DNA of 64,000 nt from Aristolochia californica (GCA_029961685.1 JARWKL010000005.1:744001-808000), one strand, 5' to 3'; positions 11,680 through 23,841 are shown, counted from the stretch's first letter. The notes: generated by a model not told the origin, from the letters alone. Made by a program: numbers and translations.

Positions 11680-13541
11680 ATGTTCAGAAGTGCCATTAGC
11701 AATGCATGGAAAGGAGCCAGTTATGCCTCAGAACATAGGTTTACACCATCTTTGTTTTTTCTTAGAAGAGGCTTCCATTGCGGGAAGGTGAAACACTAAT
11801 CTTGAATAATGATCTATTTTTATTCATTTAGATGGAATTATTAAATTGTTGTGGTGACATTGTATTCTGTTTTTTTTCTTCACTGAGAACTTATAGTTGT
11901 CAAAGAATGATTAATGTTATTTTTTTTTAAAATGATTAAAGTTATCAACTTTACCTGCATAACACTTTTATAGTCCTTTTAGTTAGAACTGATTAGAGTC
12001 ACAGAAACTAAAAGGGTACTAGTTACATCAAATTACTGATTAATGGAATTTCTAGCTTTTGAGGTTTTAGAATTTTTGTAAAAGTTTTGCAGAATTGTGT
12101 TTGAAATTAGTGGCAAAATGTGTATATATTCGTCTTTATATGCACTACTAAACAGGTAAAACTGTTGCAGAACCCAAACTTGTAATTAGTTGGTCTCCTT
12201 TCAAGTTGTTTCAGAAAAAAAAAAAAATTGTTTGAAATTCTGGGTGCTATAAACTGATAAAGTTTAAAAAAATTTCTAAGTTTTGTTTGCATGTCTATGT
12301 GTATTAGGATATTCAGATTTCCATGTTTAATACATGTCGGCATATTGAGTTTTTTATATTCCCATGATTTTCATAGTTAATTGTTTTATTATCTGCTAGG
12401 AGCATGTCTGGCCGACACAGTTTTATTTCATTTTATTAATTCTTCTTCTTCTAAACATGCTAAACCTGAAATTTTAATTTTCTTTAGTGTTTCTATTTTC
12501 ATGTCTCTCTGTATTAGGATATCTAGAGTTTCATATTTTATACATGTGTGTATATACAGTTTTCAATATTCCCATTTTCCACATGTTTTTTATGTTTAAA
12601 TGTTTTCTGTTAGTGGCTTGTGGTCCTTTTTTTAGGCAGATCTAGCTAATCCCCTTTGTGAATGTGTGCAACATCTAAAGATTCTTTTCTATCAAGTTCT
12701 CCATCTCTCCCTAAAGTTTTTTTCTGCCAACTTCTCCATCTCTCTGGAGTCGTGTGTCTTTTTCACTCTTATGTTATTGTCTGAAGTTATTGCAGTCTTT
12801 TCAATAATTTTCATGAATAGTTATAATAAAGATGTATAATTGTCTCAACTTCATGTACTGCTTAAAAGTACATATTTTAACTACGATACATATCAAGCAT
12901 AAAGTTGGCTTTGATTATATTTAAGCTTAGCTCTTTCTATAGCAGTGATTCAGTGATTGATTTTACTTTTGTTCTAGCAGCATTCACTATTGTATGGTTC
13001 ACTGTCATTCTCCTAGGATATAAATGACATATTCCTACCCTGAGTTATCATGTTTTCTCTAAAGCTAAAATTTGGGTTACAATTCCAGGCTCTTCTTGAT
13101 CCAAGAAGCTTCTTTGAAGCAGAGGATTTTGTGGATGACGAGGAGCAACGGCCTTACACCTATTTAAAGGGGAAGAAATCAAAAAATCCGCATAAGCACA
13201 TATCCTTCAAGCAACGGACAATCGCCTACATGGAACCCTTCACACTAGATGTATTTATCTCAAAACGTTTCGTTTCAGGATCCATAACACATAGAGTTAC
13301 AAGTAAGCAAGTAGCTGTAGCTGGTACTAACTCAAAAGACATAAAAGCTGCTCTCAAGTCCCGTTCAGATATACCTGCTTGTATGGCGGTCGGACGGATA
13401 CTGGCGGACAGGGCCGTAGAAGCAGATGTTTATACAGCTAGTTATACACCAAGAGAACGAGACAAGTTTGAAGGCAAGATAAGAGCAGTAGTCCAGTCCC
13501 TTATAGATAGTGGGATAGATATCAAAGTTTATCTTGATTGA
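11680..13541 (+). CDS. Mitochondrial-type ribosomal protein L18 (uL18; L18p/L5e family)
   Basis: Two coding exons, 11680-11787 and 13089-13541, join in phase 0 (donor GGGAAG before GTGAAA, acceptor TTCCAG) to give 186 residues. Exon 1 encodes an Arg- and Ser-rich, acid-poor N-terminus ending FFLRRGFHCGK, a typical mitochondrial presequence with an RR-x-F processing-site pattern. Exon 2 carries the conserved uL18 core: YMEPFTLDVFISKRFVSGS, then VTSKQVAVAGTNSKDIK, IPACMAVGRIL and the C-terminal DKFEGKIRAVVQSLIDSG (about residues 80-186). This matches the plant L18p/L5e subgroup that includes Arabidopsis At1g08845, recalled from memory. uL18 binds 5S rRNA or its equivalent in the large subunit. 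Mitochondrial location is inferred from the presequence. The gene shares a divergent promoter with S6K. Confidence 0.88.
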
Positions 13542-15059
13542 TGCTATTGTGCATGAACATATTGCATGTTCTGATGGTGTATTTCTCAGGTTCTCAGATA
13601 CTGTGATACCTCTCAGGTTCTCAGATATTTAAGATCTTGAAAATTCCAATTTTATCTTTTTTCTAGCTCTTATAATGTGAGAACACCAAATCCATAATTC
13701 TTTTTTCAGACTGGTGAGGGAGGATCCCCCTCCATTGAAAGTGTAAAATAAACGAGGGTTCTACCTCTCCTGCTCTGCAACATTGAAGGGGAGGAGGAGG
13801 GGGTCGTTACCTCACTCCTCTTTCACTCGACAACAAGGTAAAGGTCCATTGCCACTCTCCAATGGTAGAGAAAGGGGAGGATCTCTCCCTCATTTGCAGT
13901 AAACGAGTAGGGAGGGGTGGAGTCCTACTCCTTACCCTTCACTGGGACCCCCTGCCCTCTAAATAACTTGGCTGGTGACTGTCTTCCAGGAAGCCAGTGT
14001 ACTGCACTGCAATTACGTTTCTTGAATCCTCATCCTCAGAATTATGAAACTATAAGAAATTAAGTAAAACTCAACGTGACAGTGAAACCCAACTTTGGAA
14101 ACAAGAGGCTTTTGCCAACTTGTGGAAATGGTTTGTATCGGTGCATCTGCAGTGGCTGCTGTTGGTGCATGCCCTTTTACTGGGACACAAAGCTACTTGT
14201 TTGGTTATCTGCTTGATGTCACTTACTTGAATTATGATTAGCATGAAATTTCTGAAGTTTTCTGCTGTGGTTTTCTCAGGATATTTAGTACTTGCCTGCA
14301 TTATCTAGGATTTAGACTTGCTTCTTGCAACTTTTTGGGTTATTTTAAACCCAAGTTGGCATTCAGTGGGGATAATTGTCCATGAAAAAAATAATAGAAC
14401 AAGAAATTGCCTCATGTTCACCCGAGTGACAGCCTTTGTTGATGGATTAAAAATTTTCATGAAAAACTACTTATAGAAGGGGATTCCGGAGTTGTTGTTA
14501 GCAGGTGCTTTAACACGGCCTCCCCCTCTTGGCATCATTGGCACACAATATCTTCTATATCGGATATTGTATCTATTATTTCATGTATATGGAATCATAT
14601 TCCTAGATCAGCCAATTCCTCAGTTGATAAATTAGTTAAAATTGAAACATTCTTTCAATCTCTCATTGTCTCAAATGGTTCTCCCTCCATGTAATTTTGC
14701 TCTTTTGAGCCTTTTCATATAACTTAGTACTATTTAAAAAAAAAATGTAACGAAGCACCCAACTTTATGGAAAAGTTCATGGATTTTTTTTATTAACTGG
14801 GCTCAGCTATGTCATAATTCTGTACAACAAGCTTCATGAATAAACTTTCAACAGATTCAACATCAACTATATGATACTTTCCACCCCCAATACATAAACA
14901 AAAAATCCCAACCTCTTTTAAGAGCATGTTTTCACCCATCTTCGAAGCCAAACAAGTTGAGCTTTACATGAGTAGAATGACTTAGCGTAAATAAATAACA
15001 TACAATCACCCTAAGCACGTTGCAGAATTGTCTCAGCCAAAGTTGAAAATAATGTGTGA
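13542..15059. other. 3' flank of the L18 gene and spacer
   Basis: The first few hundred bases are probably the L18 3' UTR. From 13728 to 13975 there is a patch rich in alternating G-runs and C-runs that looks like a repeat or hairpin-forming element. No gene is recognisable. An open frame at 14071-14301 (minus) is composition noise. Confidence 0.5.
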
Positions 15060-17451
15060 TTACTCATCAAGAATGTCCGGATGTGCCTCCCAGAAGCTAG
15101 GTTCAATTATGTCAGTGTGTTCTACAATGAATTTCACACAAGCTTTTAACAGGTAGCATCTTCCACCTAAATGACATGGATGTATGTCAAAGCACAAATA
15201 CAATTTAACAGTTACAGAGCTAAAATACTTTCATCTAATTATGTCAACCTAGTTTCAACATGTATTTAAATCAGTTTTTTGGCCCAGATTTTTGTGAAAA
15301 ATGAACTAATCTTGTTTTTGAAAACAACATATCCAGAACAACATTGGACCATGCAGCTCAAGTTCCCAGTGAATTTAAGGATCAATTTTTTTTATCTTCA
15401 GAACAACGCTGGACTATGCAAAAAAAAGGATTATATTTGTTCACCTTTAAATGCATTGAGCTTCAATTTTGCTTTTGCCAGACTTAAGCAACATCCAGAA
15501 AGGGGTATTATACTGATTATTGATGTGACCTGCTTAATAAAGAGGATAAATGGTAATTTCTTTTGACAATCTTCAACAATTTGTAAAAAGAACAAAAATA
15601 GAAGAGAATGTACTAGTAAAAGTACCCATCTAACTTAACATACAATAATCCTGGTTCACAGGATGTTAAGTTATAGCACTCACAATCTACTTGTCTCCAT
15701 GAAAGGTAATCTTGAATAATAGAAGCAGATGGGTAGCATATGACACAAACAACAAAAGGTGGATGCTGCAACTGTTTATGAGGAAAGAACTCTTTCTACT
15801 TAATTACATAAGTTGGAGAGAAGAATGATGCCACAAGAGAGACAATTCTTCTGCGAGTTCAGTGATAAATGTTATTATTTATCATCAAATTCCATTCTCA
15901 AAAAAATCATCAAGCATCAACAAGGGAAAAGAACAAGTTCGTAAGAAATACACCTTATACATCTGTCGCAAAATGGAGTAGCTTTCTTCATAATGAAACT
16001 GAAATGAAAGTAGATAATGAGCAACCAAAAGTTAAGAAGCACCAGTAGCATTTGATGACTTATCACTTTTTGAGAACTGATAATTCAATTTTAGATCATG
16101 CCAGACTTCCCAGTTACCTGTATTCATCACTAACACCATATGCCAAAAACTATGTCAGATATCTGCTTTAGCATAGACAAGACACATGCATACATTAGAC
16201 TCAGTGCTCTTTCATCATTTAGCTTCTCAAAATCATGATCATCAGTAGATTCAGTGTTCTTTCATCATTTGGCTTCTCAAAATCACGATCATCAGAAAAC
16301 CTAGCAGAAAAGAAAAGACAGTATTTTAGATTCTCCACTCTAAAGGAGTTTTTCAGATGGTGACACTCATTGATTATGTCACCAACCTTCATTTTTCAGA
16401 AAGATTTATCCTTTGGTTTCCAGATGGTTAAATTGCAAGTGAAATGCAACGAGTATGGAATGATTACATGGTAACAAAAATTATATAGACGTGCTTCTGG
16501 ATTTCTCTAGGAGTGGCTACTCCTTGAAATCTGCAACTTGGATTCAAGTGATCAAATGGAAAACACTGGTTGTAGGGTCAAAATCGCCCATCAAAATGCT
16601 ATGCTCACTAGACAAAACAATTTTATTCAGAAAATGATAGATTTCAGTAAAAGAGAACCTAGAGAGAGAGAGAGAGAGATGTCTACTTGTATCAGTCCGA
16701 GAAAACGTATATTAAAATAAAAGAAGATAAGAAATCCTGGCATCTTTGCAAAACAAAGCAATGACATATAAAAATGGCGTCCATCAACCCTGATAACAGG
16801 AAATATTGAAGGTGTGTCTTTGACACGAGGCCATGGTGCCAGTGGACTGTGTACAAGCAATTTCCTAACACACAGTGAACAATCAGGGCAGGTGTGTTTC
16901 ATGCTTGTTTTTATTTATCTCATATAATATGTTCAGAAATATATATATATATATATATCATAGGACAATTGGAGTGCAGTGTGCTACAAATATAAACATA
17001 TTTCCCATTTTATTAATATGAGATGCAATAGTTACCAGCATGAAGCAGCAGAAAAACAAGAAATCAGAAAAAAATGGAGAAAAAGATGGTACCTTGGCCA
17101 AGAATGGTTAACATCGACAATAACTTATGAAGCTTCCTGAACTCCTGCTGCATCACAAAAAATAAATGAGGTACTTCTGAATCTCTTTAATAGCAGGAAC
17201 AAGATAGTATTTGCAGTGTAATGGCTACAGCTTGGGCACACAAAATAGGTGAATGAATTTATCACCATTAATATGCTATAATTTTGATAATACACCACAT
17301 CACACGATCATCAATAAGTGGAACATATTTCCCCAACCGACTCACAATTGAATGCAATAGTTTAAATCAACACTAAGACAAATGATAAAAGGATATCGAA
17401 CCACCTGAAGTATAACACTATGCTGCAGTATGTAAGGCTCAAAACACAGGC
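15060..17451 (-). CDS. Unrecognised protein, three C-terminal exons (partial or fragment)
   Basis: Three minus-strand segments join with consistent phase and standard splice signals: 17405-17451, 17093-17147 and 15060-15166, ending in TAA. The order reads LCFEPYILQHSVILQ, then QEFRKLHKLLSMLTILGQ, then GGRCYLLKACVKFIVEHTDI and a tail ending FWEAHPDILDE. Composition and codon use look protein-like, especially in the last exon, but I recognise no family. An optional small exon at 15954-15998 (FHYEESYSILRQMYK) would shift the frame if included. The first segment starts only 60 bases past the PPR stop on the same strand, so an upstream promoter and start codon are hard to place. It may be a 3' exon set of a longer transcript, a gene fragment, or chance. 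Confidence 0.32.
16196..16295. repeat. Tandem duplication of a 50-base unit
   Basis: Two adjacent copies, 16196-16245 and 16246-16295, differ at only a few positions. Both contain TTCTCAAAATCA(T/C)GATCATC. Confidence 0.9.
16939..16958. repeat. (TA)n microsatellite
   Basis: About ten AT repeats downstream of the PPR gene. A similar (TA)n tract lies at about 42172-42191. Confidence 0.9.
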
Positions 17452-17490
17452 CTGTCTATGTGGCGTCCATAGTGAATTTTAAGATGAGAC

Positions 17491-17528
17491 ACTACACAAA
17501 AGTGCTCCCACTACACAAAAGTGCTCCA
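17491..17528. repeat. 19-base tandem duplication at the PPR stop codon
   Basis: Two adjacent copies (17491-17509 and 17510-17528) share ACTACACAAAAGTGCTCC. The PPR stop lies inside the right-hand copy, at 17511-17513. Confidence 0.85.
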
Positions 17529-20357
17529 CTCATCTAACCACTCATTCTTCTGTGGTTTTAGACTTGGTATGCTTCCTTGACCCCAACCTTTCTGCACTCT
17601 CTTCAGAACTCTCATTGCTATTCCACTCCCATCATCTCTGTATATGCACATGTAGTGAGATAATTGTTAAAAAGCAAATACCTCTTAACTGGGAATAAAT
17701 ACGAAGGCATGCCTTGTTAGTGATAAGCAATTTTCTTTATGCGAAAAAGAGCACCTATCAAGGGCTGACCAAAATGACTGACAAATCATTTGAGTAAGGG
17801 ATAAAAGATGTGGAAAACTAAACCTGTGTAATATAGCCTGCCAATCATGTTCAGAAACATGTTCCTTCGGTTTCCTGTGTCTCACTTCCTTCTCACTGTA
17901 ACTCTCTCTTTCAGTGCCATTTTCTAGTTGTCTCAGTTTATGTGGATAGGAATATTTCCACTTCAATTTGTCGCGACGAGTGGCCATGTCTATCATAATC
18001 CCAGAAAGCTTATCACTGTCATGTTTCTTCCCACTCTTTGCCAATCCATCAATCACTGGCATAAATGTTGCAGGATCGAATATGTAACCTTTACTGATCA
18101 TTTTATTAAGTATTTTAATAGCCTCTTCTAACTGATCTTTCTTGCATAACTCCTCAATAAAAAAATTGTACAAGAACCCCTCAATTCCAACCATTCTCTC
18201 CATAGCCATATCAAGTAATTCCTTGGCTTTCAGAAGCCCTCCCATGCTCACTAGCTCATTGAACATTAATCTGTACAGTGATTTCTTTTGTCCCAAAATG
18301 GTGAGAGAGAGATCAAATATCTCTTGCGCTGATCCAAAATCACCGTCCTTGCAGAAACCCTTTATTAGCAAACTAAAAGAGGAAACATTAGGAATTATCC
18401 CCTTCTGTAACATCTCCTGTAAGAGTGTAGACGCCTCTCTTACTGTCCCTCCTTCACAAAGACAGTTAATCAGACTATTATAAATAAAAATATCTGGAAT
18501 AATTTCTTTTTCTTGCATTTCGTTTAAGAGAGTATTTATCTTATCTATCTGGTTTTTGCTTGCCAAACCCTGGATCAAGAAATTATAACTTTTGCTACTA
18601 GGGCTACAATTTTTCTCCATGTCTCGCAAAACATGGAATGCTGAGGACAGTTTCCCGTGCTTGCTAAAGCCGTGTAAAAAAATGTCATAAAGAGCTGAAT
18701 CAGGAGCAATGTTCTTTGACATCATCTCAAGAAATTTCTTCTTAGCTTCATCAAATCTCCCAGCCTTACACAACCCACTAATAATAGTTGAATAGGAGAC
18801 TAAATCTGGAAAACACTTATTCCTACTATTGGAACTATCTACCAAGCCAAGGAATGCATTACCTCCAAGAGCAGCACTTCCGTGTATCCACATCTCATCC
18901 ACAATTTCAATTGCTTTATCTAATTTCCCATTTTTACAAAGACCGTCAAGAACAATATTGCATGTCACTATATCCAAACCATACCCTCTCTCATTCATCT
19001 TCTGCAATAATTTTTCCGCTTCCAAAACTTTCCCTTGTTTCCACAAACTTTGCAACAAGATATTGCATGTAACAGTGTTAGGAGAACATCCTTTTTGAAT
19101 CATCTCTTCAAGAATTCTGTTCGCTTCAAAGACTTCCCCTTTTCTGCAAAAACCATGAATTAAAGTTGTATATGTTACTACATCTGCGGGTACTCCATTG
19201 CTTGTCATAAGAATAATCACAGATCTTGTATCTAAAAGCATCCCCTCTTTGCAGAGGCCATCAATTACGGTGTTATATGAATAACCATTAGGTTGTACAC
19301 CACTTTCAACCATCTCATCTAATACTGATCGAGCCTCTAACAATTTCCCATTTCTCACTAAACCAGACAACCATATGTTATAAGTCTCTAGCTTATTAAC
19401 AGAACCAACCATTTTCATTGTCTTAACCAAGTTCTCTGCTTCCTCCAGCATGCCCCCTTTATAGAACCCATCCAGCATCACATTAAATGTAACAAGATTT
19501 GGTTTTGGCAACTCCACCCCGTCACTGGTCTCCATATCTCTAAATATCTCAACAGCTTCTAAGACCTTTCCAGACTTGCAAAGTGCTGAAATCCTAGAAT
19601 TAAAAGTGACAACGTTTGGAAATATCCCTGCACTTCTCATCCTCTCTAGCAGCTTCTCAGCTTCCAAAATTTTCCCTTCTTTACAAAATCCAGTAATCAA
19701 AGTGTTATATATCACATGGTTGGGTGAACAACCATATGCTCCCATCTGATCCATAAGCTCCAGTGCTTTGATACTATCCCCGCATTTACAGTACCCACGG
19801 GCGAGAATCCCAAAACTGAATTCATTTGGCTTACAGCCCTTTAAATGCATTTTCTCAAACAAATTCCGGGCATCATCCAAGCAGCCAAACTCACAGAGGG
19901 AAGACATCAAAATGTTGAAAGTGTAAGTATCTGGGGAGGTTCTAGAACGAATCATGTCTTTGTACAGGACGGAGATCAAATCGGTTCTATTTTGTCTGAG
20001 AGCAGATTCAAGAAGCACATTGTAGAGGCGAACAGAGGGGGGTAGAGAGGGGAAATTGGTACGGTGGGATTGAAATTGAGAGATGGCTCTGTCGAGGGTA
20101 TTATATTTGGCTGAGGCACTAGCTAGTAAAGCAAGAGAGACACGAGCCACGTCTGGCGGAAGACCTAGAAGTAGCTGGTGGAGGAGGTCCAATTCGGGAA
20201 GCATGCATGATTGGGTGAGGACACGAACAATTGAGGAAATGGAAATGGGTGTCGGTTTAGGCGAAGGAGAAGAGAGAATCTGTTTGAACAGATGCCAACA
20301 AGAGCCATGGATTGTTGACTTCCTCCGGAGGGTCTTGGCCAGATGATCAACGGCCAT
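17511..20357 (-). CDS. Pentatricopeptide repeat protein, P-class, At2g17140-like
   Basis: Two exons, 17824-20357 and 17511-17637, give 886 residues; the junction splits an Arg codon after WQAILH. The first in-frame ATG is at 20357 (MAVDHLAKTLRR); upstream in-frame codons lack an ATG before a TGA. From about residue 125 to 800 the protein is a near-continuous series of 35-residue PPR units, with the usual xTYNxLIxGxCKxGKxxEA pattern (for example VIYNTLITGFCKEGKILEAE and VVTYTTLIHGFCRKGEVFEA). Exon 2 encodes RDDGSGIAMRVLKRVQKGWG and a short tail, matching the characteristic C-terminus of Arabidopsis At2g17140. PPR proteins bind organellar RNA. No DYW or E domain is present, so editing activity is not expected. 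The targeting signal is not clear and the RNA target cannot be told from sequence. Confidence 0.94.
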
Positions 20358-20711
20358 GTGAGTGAAAGCAGATGATTGGTGATGGGCGGTTATCGGTTCG
20401 GTGGCGTCCAGTGGCACATATGATGCTGGGCTCAAGTTTGTTAGTCTTCGCAGCTGGATGTTCTCCAGTATTCTTGCTTTAGTAATTCTAGGTCAACCCA
20501 TTTACATATAATAGTTCAGAAGCCCATTAGGCAATATCATTTTGAAAGTTAGAAAATCGAGGAAGTCATTCCAAACTTTTGTTGACAAATTTTGTTCTGA
20601 AGGTTTCATTGGAAGAAATGAGATATAACATTAGATTTTTGGATTCTATTACGGTTGCCATGATCCATATTGAATGATAGTGATTGATCTCTAGAGAGCA
20701 CAGAACGATGA

Positions 20712-21580
20712 AGAGGACCGAAGATTGTGGAAGAGGATTCCAGAGAACTCGCTGTAGAGAGGTGTAAACAGTAGGTTCGAGTTTTTTTCCTGAAAGAGAG
20801 ACAAACTATAAGACTTTCGGTTCAGGGAAAAAAAGGTACCAAACAGCAGAAAGATTAAGCCTTTTGGCAGTTACGCTTTAACTTCGAACAATGGGGGCGT
20901 GCAATGTCAGGCAAACAAGACTGATTTGCAAGGTGCAGAAATCTCAAAACTGGAAAGAAGAGAAATTGGCTGTCAGAATTCTTGAAACAGAGAAAGGAAG
21001 CAGAAAGTTACGCAAAGGGCTTACAATGAAGAAAACACAGCATGCAAGTTAGAGTTCAGGGACTTAAATATCCCAAAGCATCATAAATTCGTGAACGGAG
21101 AGAAATCTTCCAAATAGGACTGTAAATTCGTCAAGGGAGACAAATCCTCCAAAGAGGACTGCAAATTCCTAAAGAAAAGGAGAGAGAGCGATCTCAAACA
21201 GTGGAAGGGACAGAAATCTCCATACAGAAACATGAAAGAAAAAAAAAATGAGTGAGAGGGCCCGGCAACAGAGAAGAGAGCTTACCGAGCAGGCGAAGAA
21301 GGGGCAGACCACGGGGAAGATGCCGAAGAGGAATCCGGAGAGCTCGCCGTAGAGAGGTAGAGTTATTCTCTGAAAGAAGGTAAACTGTACCTGATAAGGG
21401 TGGCTTCGAACCGTGCCGGCTCGCGAACAGACGAAGAAGGGGCAGACCACGGGGAAGATGCCGAAGAGGAATCCGGAGAGCTCGCCGTAGAGAGGTAGAG
21501 TTATTCTCTATAAGAGGGTAAACTGTACCTGACAACAGGTAGGGGTGGTTTCGAACCGAGCCGGCTCGCGAGTGGCTCGT
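20712..21580. repeat. 138-base tandem repeat with a diverged third copy, upstream of PPR
   Basis: Two close copies start at 21295 and 21433 (period 138), each with GAAGATGCCGAAGAGGAATC and AGAGCTCGCCGTAGAGAGGT. A diverged third copy lies near 20712-20810 (AGAGGATTCCAGAGAACTCG). The 21295 unit ends in a diverged copy of the hAT left terminus (AAGGGTGGCTTCGAACCGTG), so the repeat and the transposon end were duplicated together. Both frames across the repeat stay open for about 110 codons, but the peptide is low-complexity and matches nothing I know. Confidence 0.8.
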
Positions 21581-23838
21581 ATTCGGCTCGGTTCAACTCT
21601 TTATATTTTAAACGAACCAAACTTGAACTCATAAATGGGCTCGTTTAGGTTAACGAGCCGAACTCGAACAAAGTCAGGTTCGGCTCGTCGGCTCGCGAGC
21701 CGACTCGTTAATTTAACGAGCGGCGGGATCGGGGGTCTCTCTCTCGCCCAACCTTGCTTCTCTCCCGAAAATTTTTTTCGGTCTCTCTCCCGCCCTCGTT
21801 CTCTTCTCTCCCAAATTTTTTTTTCGGTCTCTCTGTCGCCCTCGCTCTCTTCGTCTCCTCCTTCGCTTCTCTCTTTTTCCTCCAAAATTCCCTCTCTCGG
21901 CCTCCATCTCCCTTCTCCCTCTCGCCGCCGGTGCCCCTTCCGTCGCCGCCGCACCTAATCCTTCCCCCCGCTCATCGCCTTCTCTGCTCTCATCGTCGTC
22001 GCCGTCGACTCCCGTAGCGTCGCTCTCACCTCGTCGTACCCCAACTAGAGCGGCTGCTCTGGACCCTCTCCCGTCGTCGTCACCCCCTACCACCGCCTGC
22101 TGCTGCAGTCAAATCAGTCGGCCACCGCTCTCGCCGGAACGGGAACCCCCATAAACCTAAAGTTCGGAGAAATGGGGGGAGATTATTTTCCCCCCTCGAC
22201 GCTCCGTCCCGCACAGCGTGCGAACTCGCACGTGCAATTCACACATGCGAGTTTCGCACATGTGGTTTTTATAAAAAAAAAAAAACTTGTAAATCCTATT
22301 CTCAGCCTGTTTTTCTTCTGGACGATGCAATAATACGTAAAAATATAATGTGTTAAAGTTAGCATTTGATCAAATTTTTCTGTTTATTTTTTTATTTTTT
22401 ATAATTAATCTTGTATACAATTAATCGGCTCACGTAATTATTGTATTAATGTATAATAAACAGTAATCAATAAATAATATAATATCTAATTTAATTAATT
22501 AATATATTAATTATACATTAAATTACTTATTTGTGTTGTAATCGTGTTTGTTTTACCTAATTTGGGGTTTAAATATTATGTTTTAATTAAGTATACTATT
22601 ATAAGTTACTCATTTTCTTGTTTTTTATATTTTTCTTATTTTGGGACACTAACACTGGAAACTGTTTTCCAATGTATATGAACTTGTCCACACTAACACC
22701 AAGTTTGAAATTGAATTTCATGTCGAGGAATTAAATGAATTTGAAGCAGGAGATGAAGATGAACTTCAAATTTTAAGTTTGTTGACTAACCCCCCTTATA
22801 ATTCTCATATCCACAGTAACTTCGGAGTCATTATTTAGTGCTAGTGGTAGAGTAATAGACTCGTATAGTTCTTCCTTGGTACCAAATACATTTCAAACTT
22901 TGATTTGTGGCACTGGTTGGGTTCGGACCCTTCACAGTATAAAGAAAAATCAAAAGGTGAATTTATTTGATTAATTATTTATTACGATATTTTTTAGTTT
23001 TATTTATTAAAATTTTGTTTTATAATTACAGCCTGAGAAGAAGAATGTAAAGATAATGCTACTAGCTACATGATTTTTCATGTTTTTTTCATCATGGTAA
23101 TTTTAATATCTTTAATGACATTAAGTAACTACTAGTGGAAGAGTATTTTTTTATCTGACAATAACTAATTTTATTTTTTTGTTTTTGTCATAGGTGAAGA
23201 TTTTGCTCAAGCAAGGACGTATATTATTTTATAACATAAAGAGAAATAACTATAGTTTGTAAATTTATAATGGATTTATAGTTTTTATTTGGGTGATTGT
23301 AAATTGATAGTGATATTTCATTTAATTTTGCTGTGTTTGATTATTGTATGGAATTTATTTATAATATTATGCAGTGTATGGAGTGTTTAGACTATTTTAT
23401 GGAATGTATAAATAATTTATTGAAGTGTTTATGAAATGTATAAATAATTTTATGGAGTATTTATGCAGGTATTATGTATGTTGATTATGCCCAATTTTAT
23501 ATAGAAATCATATCGAATTTTATACAGGTATTATATATATAGATTATGCTTAATTTTAAGTATGCCCAATCTTATACATGTATTATATATATAGGTTACG
23601 CCCAATTTTATGTAAAATGTATGCATAATTTTATATATATTTTATTTAGTATATATTTTTTTAAAAGTTTTAAATGTATGTTGAGGCTCGAGTTCGGCTC
23701 GAAGCTCGACTCGAACTTGGTGGGCTCAAGCTCGATAACAATTTTAGGCCCGAGATAAGGCTCAGCTCGAAATATTTAAATCAAGCTCGGCTTGAACACA
23801 GGCAGGTTCGGGCTCGACTCCGCTCGATGCCACCCCTA
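21540..23838 (+). mobile_element. Degenerate hAT-superfamily DNA transposon, about 2.3 kb
   Basis: The left end is TAGGGGTGGTTTCGAACCGA and the right end, in reverse complement, is TAGGGGTGGCATCGAGCGGA, so the terminal inverted repeat is TAGGGGTGG plus an imperfect extension. Both subterminal regions are packed with GGCTCG/CGAGCC motifs, typical of plant Ac-like elements. The interior is AT-rich and keeps only the C-terminal transposase segment, listed separately. I see no intact 8-base target-site duplication: the left flank lies in a tandem repeat, and the right flank CCTAGAGT does not match it. The element cannot encode a full transposase and should be immobile on its own. Confidence 0.75.
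22798..22960 (+). pseudogene. hAT transposase C-terminal (dimerisation) fragment
   Basis: One frame reads ISTVTSESLFSASGRVIDSY, then SSSLVPNTFQTLICGTGWVR, closely following the hAT C-terminal signature (S-x-VASE-x-x-FSxxGRVxD, SSLxPxxxxALxCxxxW). Upstream coding sequence is lost or unreadable, and a short continuation (PEKKNVK) may follow an intron at about 23030. This is a relic of an autonomous element. Confidence 0.75.
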
Positions 23839-23841
23839 CCT

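Noticed and set aside
15954..15998. Exon FHYEESYSILRQMYK as part of the unrecognised gene
   Set aside because: It has good splice borders, but including it breaks the frame into the last exon after a few codons. Kept only as an optional exon.
20358..20435. Longer N-terminus for the PPR protein starting at 20435
   Set aside because: The codon there is TTG, not ATG; the first in-frame ATG is at 20357.
21194..21535. Minus-strand frames over the 138-base repeat, about 93 and 113 codons
   Set aside because: Open only because the repeat period is a multiple of three. The peptide is repetitive, with no homologue recognised.
21601..22093. Arg/Glu-rich and Ser/Phe-rich frames near the hAT left end
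   Set aside because: Purine/pyrimidine-biased subterminal transposon DNA, not coding.
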